A stretch of 64,000 nucleotides of DNA from positions 33,637,001 through 33,701,000 of the forward strand of contig CM043698.1 of assembly GCA_023935145.1 (NCBI GenBank), written 5' to 3'. The notes beneath the pieces are model-generated. The model ran no database searches and was not told the origin of the DNA. It worked only from the letters and a program-made list of their open reading frames with translations. This stretch comes from Bretschneidera sinensis (lineage: Eukaryota; Streptophyta; Magnoliopsida; Brassicales; Akaniaceae). Below, piece by piece: positions 12,292 to 24,484 of the stretch. The translations under genes were made by a program, and so were the position numbers. Numbering within the stretch: the stretch's first letter is position 1; each line of letters opens with the position of its first letter.

Positions 12292-15200
12292 ATGTCTTAC
12301 TCGGATTCTGACTCATCTTCTTATGGTGGCGACTACAAGAATTTCAGGCAAATTACCCGTGAAAGTGAGTTCTCTATCTCTGGTTTAATCCTCTATTTTC
12401 AATTAGAAATTAACTAAAATTATCAGTACCTAATCATTTTTGCTCGTGATCTATTGCTGTTTCAATTCACATAATTGGGGTTTTAGTTTTTGTATATTTT
12501 ATTTAATTTGAGTTACTAGGAACTCTACTCTAGAAGCTTTTAGTACGTGATTGATGCACTCGGGTATGATATGTGAAGTTTTTGGAGCAACTTGTGTTGC
12601 TGGAGTTGTGCTTTTTTTTGGGGCAATGCAAGTGATCAACTAATATTATTGTGTTAATTTTTAATTAAAAGCCAGCCATTAATACTAATGCACTGAGTTG
12701 CAATCTGGTAGCAAAAGATAATTTGGCTTTGCACAGAAGGAATCAATCTGTTTTAACTTGTACAATCCATACATGCCTAATTTTTATTTTGCAGTAAGGT
12801 CAATATTAAATGTATCTTGACACACAAACCTCCTGGAACGTGAATGTTACTGGAATCACATTTTTGGTTGTTGTTATGGATTCAATCATAAGATTCATAA
12901 CTGTTATCAGGACTACTTTTTTTTTGGGTTAAAAGGGATCTTTAGGATGCATGAAATGTGGCTATAATGCCTACTGGAAAGATTTTACTGTAAGCAATGT
13001 TGTACGCTGTATTGGAGTTTTTTCTGGTAAATAATGGATTATGCAAATAATTTTAGGGGTTCTATGGAAATGAGACGGTCTCCTCATTGTAGAGGTTAGG
13101 GATTTGTTTGCTAACGTTCTTATTACCAAAATTTAAGTTGAAGAGGAAAAAAGAGGTGATCTATATAGTTATTTCCCAGTTGAGTGTGGGCCGATGCACT
13201 TCAATCAACAATATAGTTTTGAGAGAGTGGCCCAATGGATGTTCATAAGGCTAGAAATGTTAAACTTGAATGGAAAAATTTTATCATGCAAAAAAGGTAA
13301 ATAAGAAAAAAAGACGCACACGCAGAGGGTTTGGAGGTAACCGCACCATTTGATGAGTAGAATGATAATGAGGTGCTGTGCTTCTACATGCACTGGGTGA
13401 CCATGCAAGACCTGATGTTTAGGCTAAAAAAGGTTTCCAAATATGATCAGAGTGGTAAGTTCCCAGGTTTTTGCCACAGTGGTTTTCTCCAAGCGCAAAA
13501 AGGTTTTCTTTAAGATTTTCTCAAGCAACCATATCAGCCATCTCAACTAGCAGGCAAGATTATGGTCAGTGTTTGTAGTGAAGTAGGAAGCTTCATCGGC
13601 TTATATATCAATTTTATTACAAAAATATTAGTTATTTTTGTAGCGGGAGATATACCTTGAAGGCTCTGTAGCGAGTGTAGCGTATATTTCACTAGAAGCT
13701 ACTCAATGACTCAGTCTACCCACAAAATATTTTTCTATTTCACTTTCCAGAAAAGAAAAAAACGGAAGCTTTAAACTAACAATTGACATCTGGATCTCTT
13801 TGGTGGATTGATTCTACTGTTTGCTTGCACGCCAAGGCCTTTGTGGGCATTATAAAGTGGCAGTCTGTCTGATCAAATAAGGTAGCAGGCAGGATCAGAC
13901 ATCTCTGGAATTGCACTTCTGTTTTCAGTTTTGCTCTGAAGTTCCCTTATGAGCAAGCTTATTGTAATTATTTTATTTCAGCAAACTACACAACTTGAAG
14001 TGGATAGCTTGTAGCCTTGTACCATCTATTACTAGGTGTTTGGATTTTTCAAGATTCCCTGGAAATAGTGAGGTTTATTGGCCATCTGTTTGTGGATTTA
14101 TGATATTTTATTTTTCTTCAGTATTTACTAAAACTAAACCGTCTTAAGTTGATAGATGGTATTTATTTTGTCTGGGTATTATTAAAAATTAGGCATGACC
14201 ATGTTGCTTACTGATTTTTGGCAAATTGACATTATTTGATTTTTCAACTTAAATTGGATGTCCAGGATTGTTGCATGAAATGCTTCGGTCTGCCAAAACG
14301 GGGAACTCAAAATCAACCTGGAAGGTATATTCAGCTTGTATTATAATGTCTTTTCCAATTATACTGTTTGGTTTCTTCTATCGTGCTGATGCTGTTTATC
14401 ATTAACTGGAAGTGTTCATTCCTCTTCTTGGCAGGTACTCATCATGGACAAAGTCACTGTGAAGATAATGTCTTATGCCTGCAAAATGGCTGACATCACA
14501 CAAGAAGGAGTTTCATGTAAGAACTAAAAGGACATTGTCTCAAACTTTAGGACAGTTTAGAAACTTCTTGGCAACTTGTTTTCAAGAACACAAGCAGTTA
14601 ACAGTTTTCACTTGGTGCAGAGCGTGTTTAGAAATTTAACTTTGTGTTCTTGCTCATTCTCAGGAAAAAGTGACTGAAAAGCTTTAGGGAACATTATGAT
14701 GTTCTCCAAGCTTTTGTCTTTGTTTTCTCTCTTTTTCTTTGAGGAGTGTATTTTAATTCATACCTTAAGAACGGTTACCAGAAACACTATAAATCTTTTT
14801 CAGGGCATAAAAGATTGTCCACTATCCATTTCTAGATGTTGCGTACTGGCCTTTTGATTTTGAATTTTCTTCCTATATGTTTCTTAAGTTTTCTCCCAAA
14901 TTGACGCCAGGCTATCAGCTGCTTGGATGAAATTTTCAATGATTATCATAAATAAATTTGCACTTTTGGTCATCCGTGGGAAAACATTTGATTAGTTAAT
15001 AGACTCATAAAAAAATACTCGAGTAGTTAATAGAATGAGCTACTGCATGTTATTGTTTTGATTACTTCATATCAGTAAATGATATGGCCACTGATGCAAT
15101 ATTGCACCTTTCATTGTTGTAGTATCTTATCTGGAAGTACCTATTCCTGTCTGTCGCTTCCCTATGAGATAGGATTAATGTCTGCAAACTGTTACTACTT

Positions 15201-18200
15201 TTGATCTTATGATTGTAGCACATTGGGGTTGCTGCTTATGGTTATTGAACTAGATTCCTTGAATGCCAATCCATTCTCTGTAGTCTGAACTCTGAAAGGA
15301 ACTATGGCAAGTTGGTTCCTTTAGGTTAGTTGTTGCCATGGTGCAGGCAACATACAAGTAAAGACGAAATTATATGGAAAAGGAATTATGTAATTAAAGG
15401 TTTGTTTTATGTATCTTGGTTGTGAGCGCTTGGGTTAGATCTTCGAACTCTTGAAACAATTAAAAGTAAATGTTTTATATTCCAACAATAAGTGATTAAG
15501 GTGTTGTTTGGTAAGTGATTAAAGTAAACTTAAAGCAAGGAACTTAAGGCAAAAATTGGCTTTAATCACTACCAAACAAAGCCTAAATATACTCAACCGA
15601 TCTTATTCTTGATATATGTATAATCAATTGAAATCATAATTAAATGCAAGTTGTTCATAGAGGTTCATAAAGATCTTATCTCTTAATAACAAATGATCTG
15701 AAATTATTTTTACTAGATCTTTGATAATAGTGTCTCTTTCTTTATTGCTTGATGCTGTTCTTTTATTTCCTATTATTTGTTTGGTAACCACTGTAATGGT
15801 AGGGGAAAAAGTAGGCAATAAGTGGTCAAACTAGACAGTCTGATAGTCTAGGTGACTCGTTATCTGGTGTATCTATCCTGTGCCATTATTTTATGCACTT
15901 TGGAAGATTCTGCTACTCTTTAAGGCGGAAAACTGTTGTTTTATTTGCTTAGTTGCATAGAAATTGGCAATTGATAAGGTACTGTGAAAAATATGGTCGT
16001 TTTAGATTTTGAATTATTGCTTTGTCTTGCGAGAAGTAATCTAATCTTCATTTTCCTCTGCAGTGGTAGAAGACATATTCAGACGGAGGCAGCCATTGCC
16101 CTCCATGGATGCTATATACTTCATCCAACCAAACAAAGAGAAGTAATATACCTTCCTTGCGTTGAATTTTTAATTTTGATTCTTTAGTGCTCGTTTTTGC
16201 AAGCACAAAACAAGTTTTTCTCTCTAAGTTATTTTTTTGGCAGTGTTATCATGTTTTTGTCAGACATGTCCGGAAAGTCACCTTTATATAAGAAGTATGT
16301 GAAATATTTCCACTTATTATCTTAGGTTTTGTCTATGTGGTTACATCTTTTGAAATTCTGAAATTTTATTATGATTCTTTTTTCTTGCATGTTGGAAGGG
16401 CATTTGTTTTCTTCAGTTCACCAATTTCAAGAGAGCTGGTTACACACATCAAGAGGGATACAAGTGTGTTACCTCGCATTAGTGCCCTAAGAGAGGTCAT
16501 TCTCTTGCTGTGGAAAATTGGTTTTTCCTGGATTTTTTATTGTTTGCTGAAGAAGTTTACTTCCTTGTCTCTTCTTCCGTGGTTGAAACGTTGGCAGTTG
16601 ACATTATTTTTTTCATCATTTGGTTGATAATATGCAGATGAATTTGGAATACTTTGCAATGGACAGCCAGGTATGGTGCTACTTCAGTCGCTTGGTTGGA
16701 TATTTCAGTATAGATGAATGGGAGAGTCGTATCTCTAATCCGAGACCCCTCACCTTTTTTTTTCATAGTTATCATTGCCAGAATTCAGTTAAAATTATCT
16801 AAGGTGCTTTTGGACATCTTGAACGTGCTTATTTTTGTTGGTGAATTTTCTAATATGCTTATGGAGTCCAAGGGACTGCATTAGGTTCTCTCCTTTGTTG
16901 TGAGGGCAAATTCAACTAGTGTTCACATGAAAATGTTGTACACAAGTGCAAGAATATATTTTGTGCCTTGTATTTATGAGCTTCAAAACTGTAGGCGGTT
17001 ATTGATTTTAAAGTGTCAATACTGAGCAAATGGAGTTCTGGTTGGGGTTATAATGTACTTATGCTAAAAGTTAAATTACTTGAAATGTCTATATCTTATA
17101 ATTTTATGTGTGAAGTTTAATTATCAGCCAAAGTTTTTAGGTAATTCAAAACCAAAATTTCTTTTTTGGGGAAAATGATAATTATACATCATTCTATAAT
17201 CATTCAAATAGGCTACAGTTTTAGGATTTTCCCCACGTATGGAACCGTGAAATGTTGATCGATTTCTTTTAGGAACTTCAGCCTTGAAGTTCTGAACTCA
17301 GATTTCTGATGGCCTGTCCACCATCAGGTTTAGACATTGCTCCTTGTTCTGAGATTTCAGTATCAAATCCATGCTTTCCTTTTTCCCTTTCTCCATTAGT
17401 ATATGGTTACATGTTTTTCTGCAGTGATGTCAATGTGTTATTTTCATTATTATTTCTGTCAACTGGGATTTTCTATGCAGGGGTTTGTCACGGATAGCGA
17501 GAGAGCTCTAGAAGAACTGTTTGGTGATGAGGAAAATTGTTGTAATGGTGATGCGTGCTTGAATGCAATGGCTACCCGCATTGCTACGGTTTTTGCCTCA
17601 TTAAGGGTATAGGAAATGACTCTCAATGTATTGAAAATTTTCTGAGGCGTACATATAATGATTTTTCATTGGCAGGAATTTCCTTTAGTGCGCTACCGGG
17701 CTGCCAAGTCTCTTGATGCAATGACAATGACGACATTTCGTGATCTAATTCCTACAAAGCTTGCCGCTGGAATTTGGAATTGTCTGACGAAATACAAGCA
17801 AACAATTGAACACTTTCCACAGACTGAAACATGCGAGTTGCTCATCCTTGACAGATCCATAGATCAGGTTCGTAGCTGCATATGTTGGTCATAAAACTTG
17901 TGGCATACTTTCTGTATGGCTTGTCTTACATTGTTGATGATGAATATGCTCATTCCTCATTTCTAGATTGCTCCTATCATACATGAGTGGACTTATGATG
18001 CCATATGTCGTGATTTACTGAATATGGAAGGAAATAAATATGTGCATGAGGTGAGTTCCACTGTTTCATGTTCAGCTCTTCAATTTGCTGGTCAATCTTT
18101 TCTGGATACCTTACGTCAGGGTTTCCTACTTTTTAGGTTCCAAGCAGAACAGGTGGGCAACCTGAGAAAAAAGAGGTTCTTTTGGAGGAACATGATCCTA

Positions 18201-21200
18201 TTTGGTTAGAGCTTCGCCATGCACATATAGCAGATGTATGTCTCGTGCTTACGTGTTTCAGCCTTTCTATACAGACAATGTGAATGCCTTTTGACCCTTG
18301 GCTGTCTTGTCAGGCTAGTGAAAGATTGCATGAGAAGATGACCAACTTCATATCAAAGAATAAAGCTGCACAAATCCAACATGGTTCAAGGTTGGTGTGA
18401 ATTATACTTTTTGTGAATTTATTATGATTGGGGTGATAGCAGTAGAGAATATGCTGTACCTACCTGATGCGCTCTGATAGTTCCCTTGATTTTGTAAGAA
18501 TAGGATGGTTATCTATTATTTGATGTAGTTCTCTAAGATTGTTTCAATTGATTAATAACTTGCACAATAAATTTGGACCCTTCTTTGGTTTGGTACCTTT
18601 TTCCATTTTGCTTTGTCTTGGCTACAATTTTTCTGGTAATCTTTTCTTAACGTTTATCTTCATTCTTTTTGGCCTGTCTACTGATGTGGGATCACCTTTG
18701 TCCTGAATAGACTTCTCTGCATGCAGTTACTGTTCAGCCACATGACTAATTATCATAAGCTTTCCTCTATCTATTGCTCTCAATTGTGGATGTTGAGATC
18801 AATGTATGGTAATGTGATAGAGATAGAAGAGAAATGAATCCACTTTTTTTAATCAGTAGAATAAGAAATGAATCCATTAGTAAGAATGAGAGGGAATGAC
18901 ATCTCAAATGGTTTGATTTTGTGCAACATAGGCTTAAGGATGCACCTGTGCTGAAGAGTGATTCAATCCAAGTAAAGTTATGAAAAGGGTTAAAAGGTAG
19001 ACGTAAATTAAATTGGGTGGAAGTAGTGAATAAAGTTTTGATGTGTAAGAATTTCACTGATTATATGGTTGTAGGCTAAATGAATTAGAGGAAAGTATTC
19101 ATGTAGCTAGCCTCAATTAGTTTCAAATTAAAGCTTAATTGTTGTTGTGAATTTTCGTATGTATCCTTATTGCTAAGCGTGTGCATATATTTTTATCCCA
19201 AAGGAAAATTATGGGGGGTTTTTACTTCAAAAAATATTACATCTAAGGAAAGTTTGCTTTTAATTATAAGATGGGCCTATGTCATGCCTATATTTAGTCT
19301 CTGGAAATTTCAAATTAATAATTATGAGAGTGGGAGAGGGTTCTATGCTCCATAAATAACAAGGAGGAATAGAATATAGCATATTTAATCCTGTTGTGTG
19401 AATAAATAGACTTGTTTTGCTTGTCGAGTGAATACACACATGCTAAATTTTCTTGAAAAGATGGGTTAAATAACCTGAAATTGAATGTTGGAAATGGTAA
19501 TTCTGGCATTTTTTCCAGTCAGTAAGATTATGGAACCATTTCTTCCTTTTTTTCCTTTTTTTCCTTTTTTTTTTTCTTTCTCGTACAAGAACAAAATACT
19601 AAAATTCTCTTGGAAAGTAACCCCTCAATTGTCTGCTCAAATACCCATAAGCTGAGGGGTGTTTTTAGTAGTTCTGTTGGCCACAGTTAGGAGTGGATTC
19701 GAGCTGAATCAAGCCAGAAATTAAGGTATTTAAGTTCGGCTCAAACTTAAATGAACAGGATCGAGTTCGAATTGAGTTCAATAAATTTTATGAAGGCTTG
19801 AGCTCGATAACAATCAAGCCTATTTGAGCTCGAGCCCGAACTATAATTTTAATAAATAAATATTGGTTCAAGCTCGGCACGATAAGCTATTCGAGTCTAA
19901 GTTTCAGACTCGAGTTCGAATTCGAGCTCGATCGAGTTGAGCTTTGACCGAGTTCGAACTTGAATAGTTCGATAAAAGCTCGGCTCGATTCCAGCTCTGG
20001 CCACAATCAAAAGGTTCATGTAGGCAACCCCTTGGCCCTCAATAGTGCGGAACGTTGAAAAGAATCCATGTAGCGGACCCCACGTAGGTGAGAAAGGGCT
20101 TAGTTTGGTTTGGTTTATGTGCTTATTTTCCTATTTTAAGCTGCAGTAAATTCAATTTGTTTTGGGGTTAATCCCATGTATAATTCTTAGCAGTTATTTG
20201 CCTCGTGTCACTTCTTCCACCCTTGAGGCCTTGATTGTTGACTGTAGGATTGATTAGTGCTTGCTCCTGTATCGAACTTTGTACAAATTATTTTCACTTT
20301 TCAAAACCTGAGGTGCTAGATAGGCCACCTATCTGTTATTTCAGATTTATTTCTGGCCTTCTATACCATTTGGATTCTTAGTTATTGTTACGATATTTTT
20401 CTTACCTCTAACCTTTTTTATAGGGATGGTGTTGAACTTTCTACACGGGACTTGCAAAAGATGGTTCAAGCATTGCCACAATATAGTGAGCAAATTGACA
20501 AGCTCTCCCTCCATGTAGAGGTTAGTTTCATGTTTATGTCAACAAATATTTTTTTCTTCTAAAAAGGATACTTCAACCCGTGTAAACCCCCCCTCCCCCC
20601 AGAAAAAAAAAAGGGGAAAAGAAAGATGTTTTAAATATCTTTTCTGGGTTGTTATGGCCTTCCATGCTCTATTTTTTCTGGAGACATTTTTGGGAATAGT
20701 TTGTGGGCCTTAATGCACTTTCCCAGTTGATTAACAATCATCAATCTCACTTGTAAAAAAAACAATCATCAATCTCAACATCCTGTGTCTAATTTCAGTT
20801 TTATTTTTTTATGGTTTCCCATGTCAAAGTTTTTTCTTTAAAAAATAAATATAACATTGTATTTCAAAGGCACCAAGGGGGTGCCGCCCATTTACAAAAA
20901 ACTATCTACAAGATAGGATGTCAATGAGAGTCCTGTCATTTACAACAAAAAAAATCTTAAACCAAAACCCAAAAGTATGCAACTAACTACCGATCCTCCT
21001 CACCGTTAGAAGCTCTCCTATTTTTTTTCTTTCTAAATAATCCAAAAAATGGAAAGAGGGATCAAAGAGTAGGCCTTCCTCATTTGTTTTGAAGCTCTCA
21101 AGTCTTTCCAATCTCACACCTCTCCTTGGATTGAGCCGGCGACCACCCATTGGAGATCCACCACACAAAGAGCCATCTTTCATAATTTTCTTGTGAATGA

Positions 21201-24200
21201 GTTCTCCAAAAGCATCTTTTTCACTTTGCTGCTTTAAGTCCATATGCAGTGGTCTCTTCCATCATTTATTTTCATCAATATGGAATGGGTCACTGTTCAA
21301 GTGATTTTGGTCGTCATTTTTTTTAGATTTCTCTCGTTTCTACATATATTTTACTAAAGTTCATATTACGGGGCCTTGTTTGTTTCTTTTAAATGCCACC
21401 ACTCTCTCATGTTAATCAAAATACATCCTTCTGTTGTTTGATTAGTAGTATATAGTTTGCAGACAGCATATGCTGTGGAACTTCTCTGGATATCAACTTG
21501 TCTTTGATTGCTAGTAATTGTTGCGTTAATGGAAATACCCTTAATCACATCAATAAATTTCGTTGAGACCTTGTCCTATTTGCAAAGCTCTCTACACTTT
21601 CTTTTCAAACTGTTTCTTCATCAAAAATAGGTTTTATTGGTTCAGATTGCAGGAAAAATCAACAGAATTATCAGAGAACAGGGCCTTCGAGAACTTGGGC
21701 AGCTGGAACAGGACCTTGTTTTCGGTGATGCAGGAATGAAGGATGTAATTAAATATTTGACTACAAAAGAGGTAACAACTTGTAGTTGATAGTATTGGAT
21801 CTGTTACAGTTTTTGTTTCAAAATATTTTATGAGATAGGAGTACCATTTCTATGCAGGATGCAACTCGTGAAAATAAATTGCGCTTGTTGATGATTCTTG
21901 CAGCAATTTATCCTGAGAAGTTTGAGGGTGAAAAGGGTCAAAATTTGATGAAGGTTGTTTTACTTTTCCTATCTTTCTGTATTTTTGTTTTGCCTTTTTA
22001 GATCAACTGTTTATCTTCTGTCAATCATGTCTATCCAAACTTGATGTTCGAACTCCTTTCAGTTAGCAAAATTACCGGCTGACGATATGAATGCTGCAAG
22101 TAATATGAGATTGCTTGGGCCATCATCAGATACCAAAAAAGGTTCCACTGGAGCTTTCTCTCTGAAGTTTGACATTCATAAGGTATTTTTACTTGTTTGC
22201 TTGCTGGAAGCTGCAGCTGATTGTTGGATTATGTTCCTGACAATTATGGATTCCATTCGCTCCTTTGCCTTTTGATTTCAGAAGAAGCGTGCAGCCAGGA
22301 AAGACCACACTAGTGAAGAAGGAACATGGCAGTTGTCACGCTTTTACCCCATGATAGAGGTATATCGAAAGCTAGGTTCATCACTTCCACATATGTTTGT
22401 GATGATCTAATTTATTAGAAAATTTCAGAACATTTTTAGTACCTTTAATATTGTAAAACTTTCAATTTGTTTTGGATTACTACAAGTTTTAGCTTATATG
22501 AATGATTTTATTTTGTTTCCACAACCAGTTTCTTCTGGTGTTGTTGACTTTATACCTCTAATAGATTGGACCTTCACATTTAAATAGTTTCTATTGATGT
22601 TTCCTAGCCTTCATCGATTCAGCTGGGTAGCATTCATCAAGTCTTTCCAAATCTTAAAGCATTTTTTGGTTGCTTCTTTGATATGTTTCTGCTTTGGCTA
22701 ACCAAAGCAGATGCTTGAGGGCTAAGTTAGCCGTGGTGTTGTTAAATCTTTTTTTTTTATTTTCCAAATTTGAGATAAGTAGCGTAAGGGGTATTCTAGT
22801 TGTCATTGGCACACTCAGTCTGGTGTTATAAATCCCTGAGCTGATCATTTGACTGAATTCAAGGTTTATCTTAATAGTAATTCATGTGACCATGTTAAGG
22901 AGAAAGTTTGGTGATAAAAATTTGGATTGCGCTGAATGGAGTAGCCAAGTGAACTATCTTTTGTCCTTTTACTTTTTTCCCTTCCGGCCTTCCCTTTCCT
23001 GTATGTTGTTTGAATTGTATAATGCTGTTGGGTTGCTAAGAAGATATAGGAACAGTGAAGAGAACTTGGAAGCTAAACTCGTTCCAGCTGGTAAGTTTTG
23101 ACTTTGCTGTTTCTATTTACCTAGAGTCCTCTTAACAAGCAGATGGAGCACAGGTTTTTTTTTCTTTTGCTGGTGAGAAAAATTCTATTATTTAATTTAA
23201 TGAGTTTCAAAAACTTGGCTTGCCACCTGGAGATATCACAACCAAAGATCTAAGTAGTATCTTATTAATGTCATCTTGTAACTTCATGATGGTTTTTTAA
23301 AGTTCATGGACTAAATGGATTAGTAGCGTTTTCTTTCAGGAACTTGTTGAAAAACTTAACAAAGGGGAACTATCAAAGGAGGACTATCCATGTATGAATG
23401 ATCCAAACCCGTCTTTCCATGGGATGTCCCAGTCTGCATCAATAAATCAAGCTCCAGTTGCTCATTCGATGAGATCAAGACGAACGCCAACATGGGCTCG
23501 GCCTCGGAACTCTGATGATGGGTATTCAAGGTATTCTTCTTGTTCTTCCTTTTTATAGGTTAATTGGTTTATTAATCTGCCATGTTCAAAGCATGAATGC
23601 TATAAGGAAATTGACTATAGCATTTCACTCACCTGATAATTTCCTCTTGACACCTAACCTTGTCATTTATGATTATCCTTACATTACGTTTGGTTGTCTG
23701 GAATTGAAGTTTGGAATTGGAATTGAGGTGGAATCATACTTTTTTTCAACATTAAAATGGTTGGAAAAGATCAATAAAATATGTTCCTTGACTATAGCAT
23801 TTCACTCACCTGATGATTTCACTTCAATTCCAATTCCAATTTCAAGCTTTAATCCCAGACAACCAAACGTAGTGTTATTGGTTTTCTTATGTTCCTTGAC
23901 ATATCAATAAAATATGAACCCTGCATGGTGGAGATACAGTTAACTCTTATTGAATGGGTGTTTTGATCTATGCCAGCATCAGGATTGCAGCGCATTAGCT
24001 GCAGCTTTCATATTTTTAATGCAATTTCTCATGCTATATTTTATTGTTATATTATTTCTCTTTTCCTGCCTTACAGTGATTCAGTATTGAGACACGCATC
24101 TAGTGATTTCAAGAAGATGGGCCAACGCATATTTGTTTTCATCGTAGGTGGAGCTACCAGATCTGAGGTATGAAGTATTTTCAATCTATGTCTCAGTAAG

Positions 24201-24484
24201 GTTATGATGGTTATCTTTCATGGCGTGTTTGGTCCTATGAAACATTTTCCATTCGCAGCTTAGGGTTTGTCACAAGCTTACAACAAAGCTAGGGAGAGAA
24301 GTTGTTCTAGGCTCCTCAAGTCTTGATGATCCCCCACAGTTTATCACGGTATTAAGTTTCTTCATATTTCTTTACACAACTTCCTTTACCTGCCAAATAG
24401 CTCTATACTAGTCTTATTTTTTTTGTTCAGAAACTGAAGCTGCTGACCACACACGAACTCTCATTGGATGATCTCCAGATATGA
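12292..24484 (+). CDS. KEU: KEULE-type SM (Sec1/Munc18) protein, 21 exons
   Basis: Exons: 12292-12364, 14266-14324, 14435-14516, 16064-16142, 16244-16294, 16399-16495, 16638-16670, 17481-17606, 17676-17867, 17967-18050, 18137-18235, 18314-18390, 20424-20520, 21646-21771, 21858-21953, 22063-22182, 22282-22359, 23340-23530, 24077-24167, 24259-24348, 24431-24484. All introns are GT-AG, the frame is kept throughout, and the 1995 nt give 664 residues, close to Arabidopsis KEULE as I recall it. Landmarks: MSYSDSDSS start, [105 protein letters not shown], and the C-terminal [13 protein letters not shown] binds the syntaxin KNOLLE and is needed for vesicle fusion at the cell plate in cytokinesis and in root hairs. 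No lesion was seen. The first intron is 1.9 kb and intron 12 is 2.0 kb, the latter swollen by transposon relics. Confidence 0.97.
15497..15586. mobile_element. Tourist-like MITE in KEULE intron 3
   Basis: An 84-bp element (15500-15583) has terminal inverted repeats GGTGTTGTTTGGTAAGTGAT and, inverted, GGCTTTGTTTGGTAGTGAT. It is flanked by TAA on both sides (15497-15499 and 15584-15586). A 3-bp TAA/TTA duplication with a GG...TTTGG terminus is the hallmark of Tourist-like (PIF/Harbinger-related) MITEs. It lies far from splice sites. Confidence 0.72.
18909..19150 (+). mobile_element. RTE-type LINE tail in KEULE intron 12
   Basis: The plus strand reads [18 protein letters not shown] (18909-18962), later NWVEVV and FTDYMV. 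These match the C-terminal block of plant RTE-like reverse transcriptases (usual form W-F-G-H-V-x-R-R, then D-A-P-V, then W-x-E-V), followed by stops and a TTGTTGTTG end near 19139, which is like the simple-repeat tails of RTE elements. It has several stops and is only a short relic. Confidence 0.65.
19678..20005. mobile_element. hAT-type MITE in KEULE intron 12 with 8-bp target duplication
   Basis: The element spans 19686-19997 (312 bp) and is flanked by the perfect 8-bp direct repeat TGGCCACA (19678-19685 and 19998-20005), the target duplication length of hAT elements. Its ends are inverted relatives (GAGTGGATTCGAGC on the left; GAGCTGGAATCGAGC when the right end is read in reverse). The inside is built from GAGCTCGA/TTCGAGCT-like words in both orientations. 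It encodes nothing, so it was mobilised by a transposase from elsewhere. Confidence 0.85.
20830..21243 (-). repeat. Probable LINE 3'-end fragment in KEULE intron 13
   Basis: The minus strand has an open stretch of 86 codons (21243-20983, containing [19 protein letters not shown]), then a short 3' region with GGGCGGCACCCCCTTGGTGC and an A-rich end. That kind of tail resembles plant LINE 3' ends, but I do not recognise the peptide with certainty. It could also be a captured gene fragment. It lies antisense to KEULE inside an intron. Confidence 0.35.
23679..23877. mobile_element. Tourist-like MITE in KEULE intron 18
   Basis: The element spans 23682-23874 (193 bp) between two TTA triplets (23679-23681 and 23875-23877). 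Its inverted ends match over about 55 bases with few changes: CATTACGTTTGGTTGTCTGG on the left against CACTACGTTTGGTTGTCTGG inverted from the right, followed by TTGGAATTGGAATTGA in both. No coding capacity. A 27-bp word (TTGACTATAGCATTTCACTC...) occurs just outside at 23611 and again inside at 23788. Confidence 0.82.
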
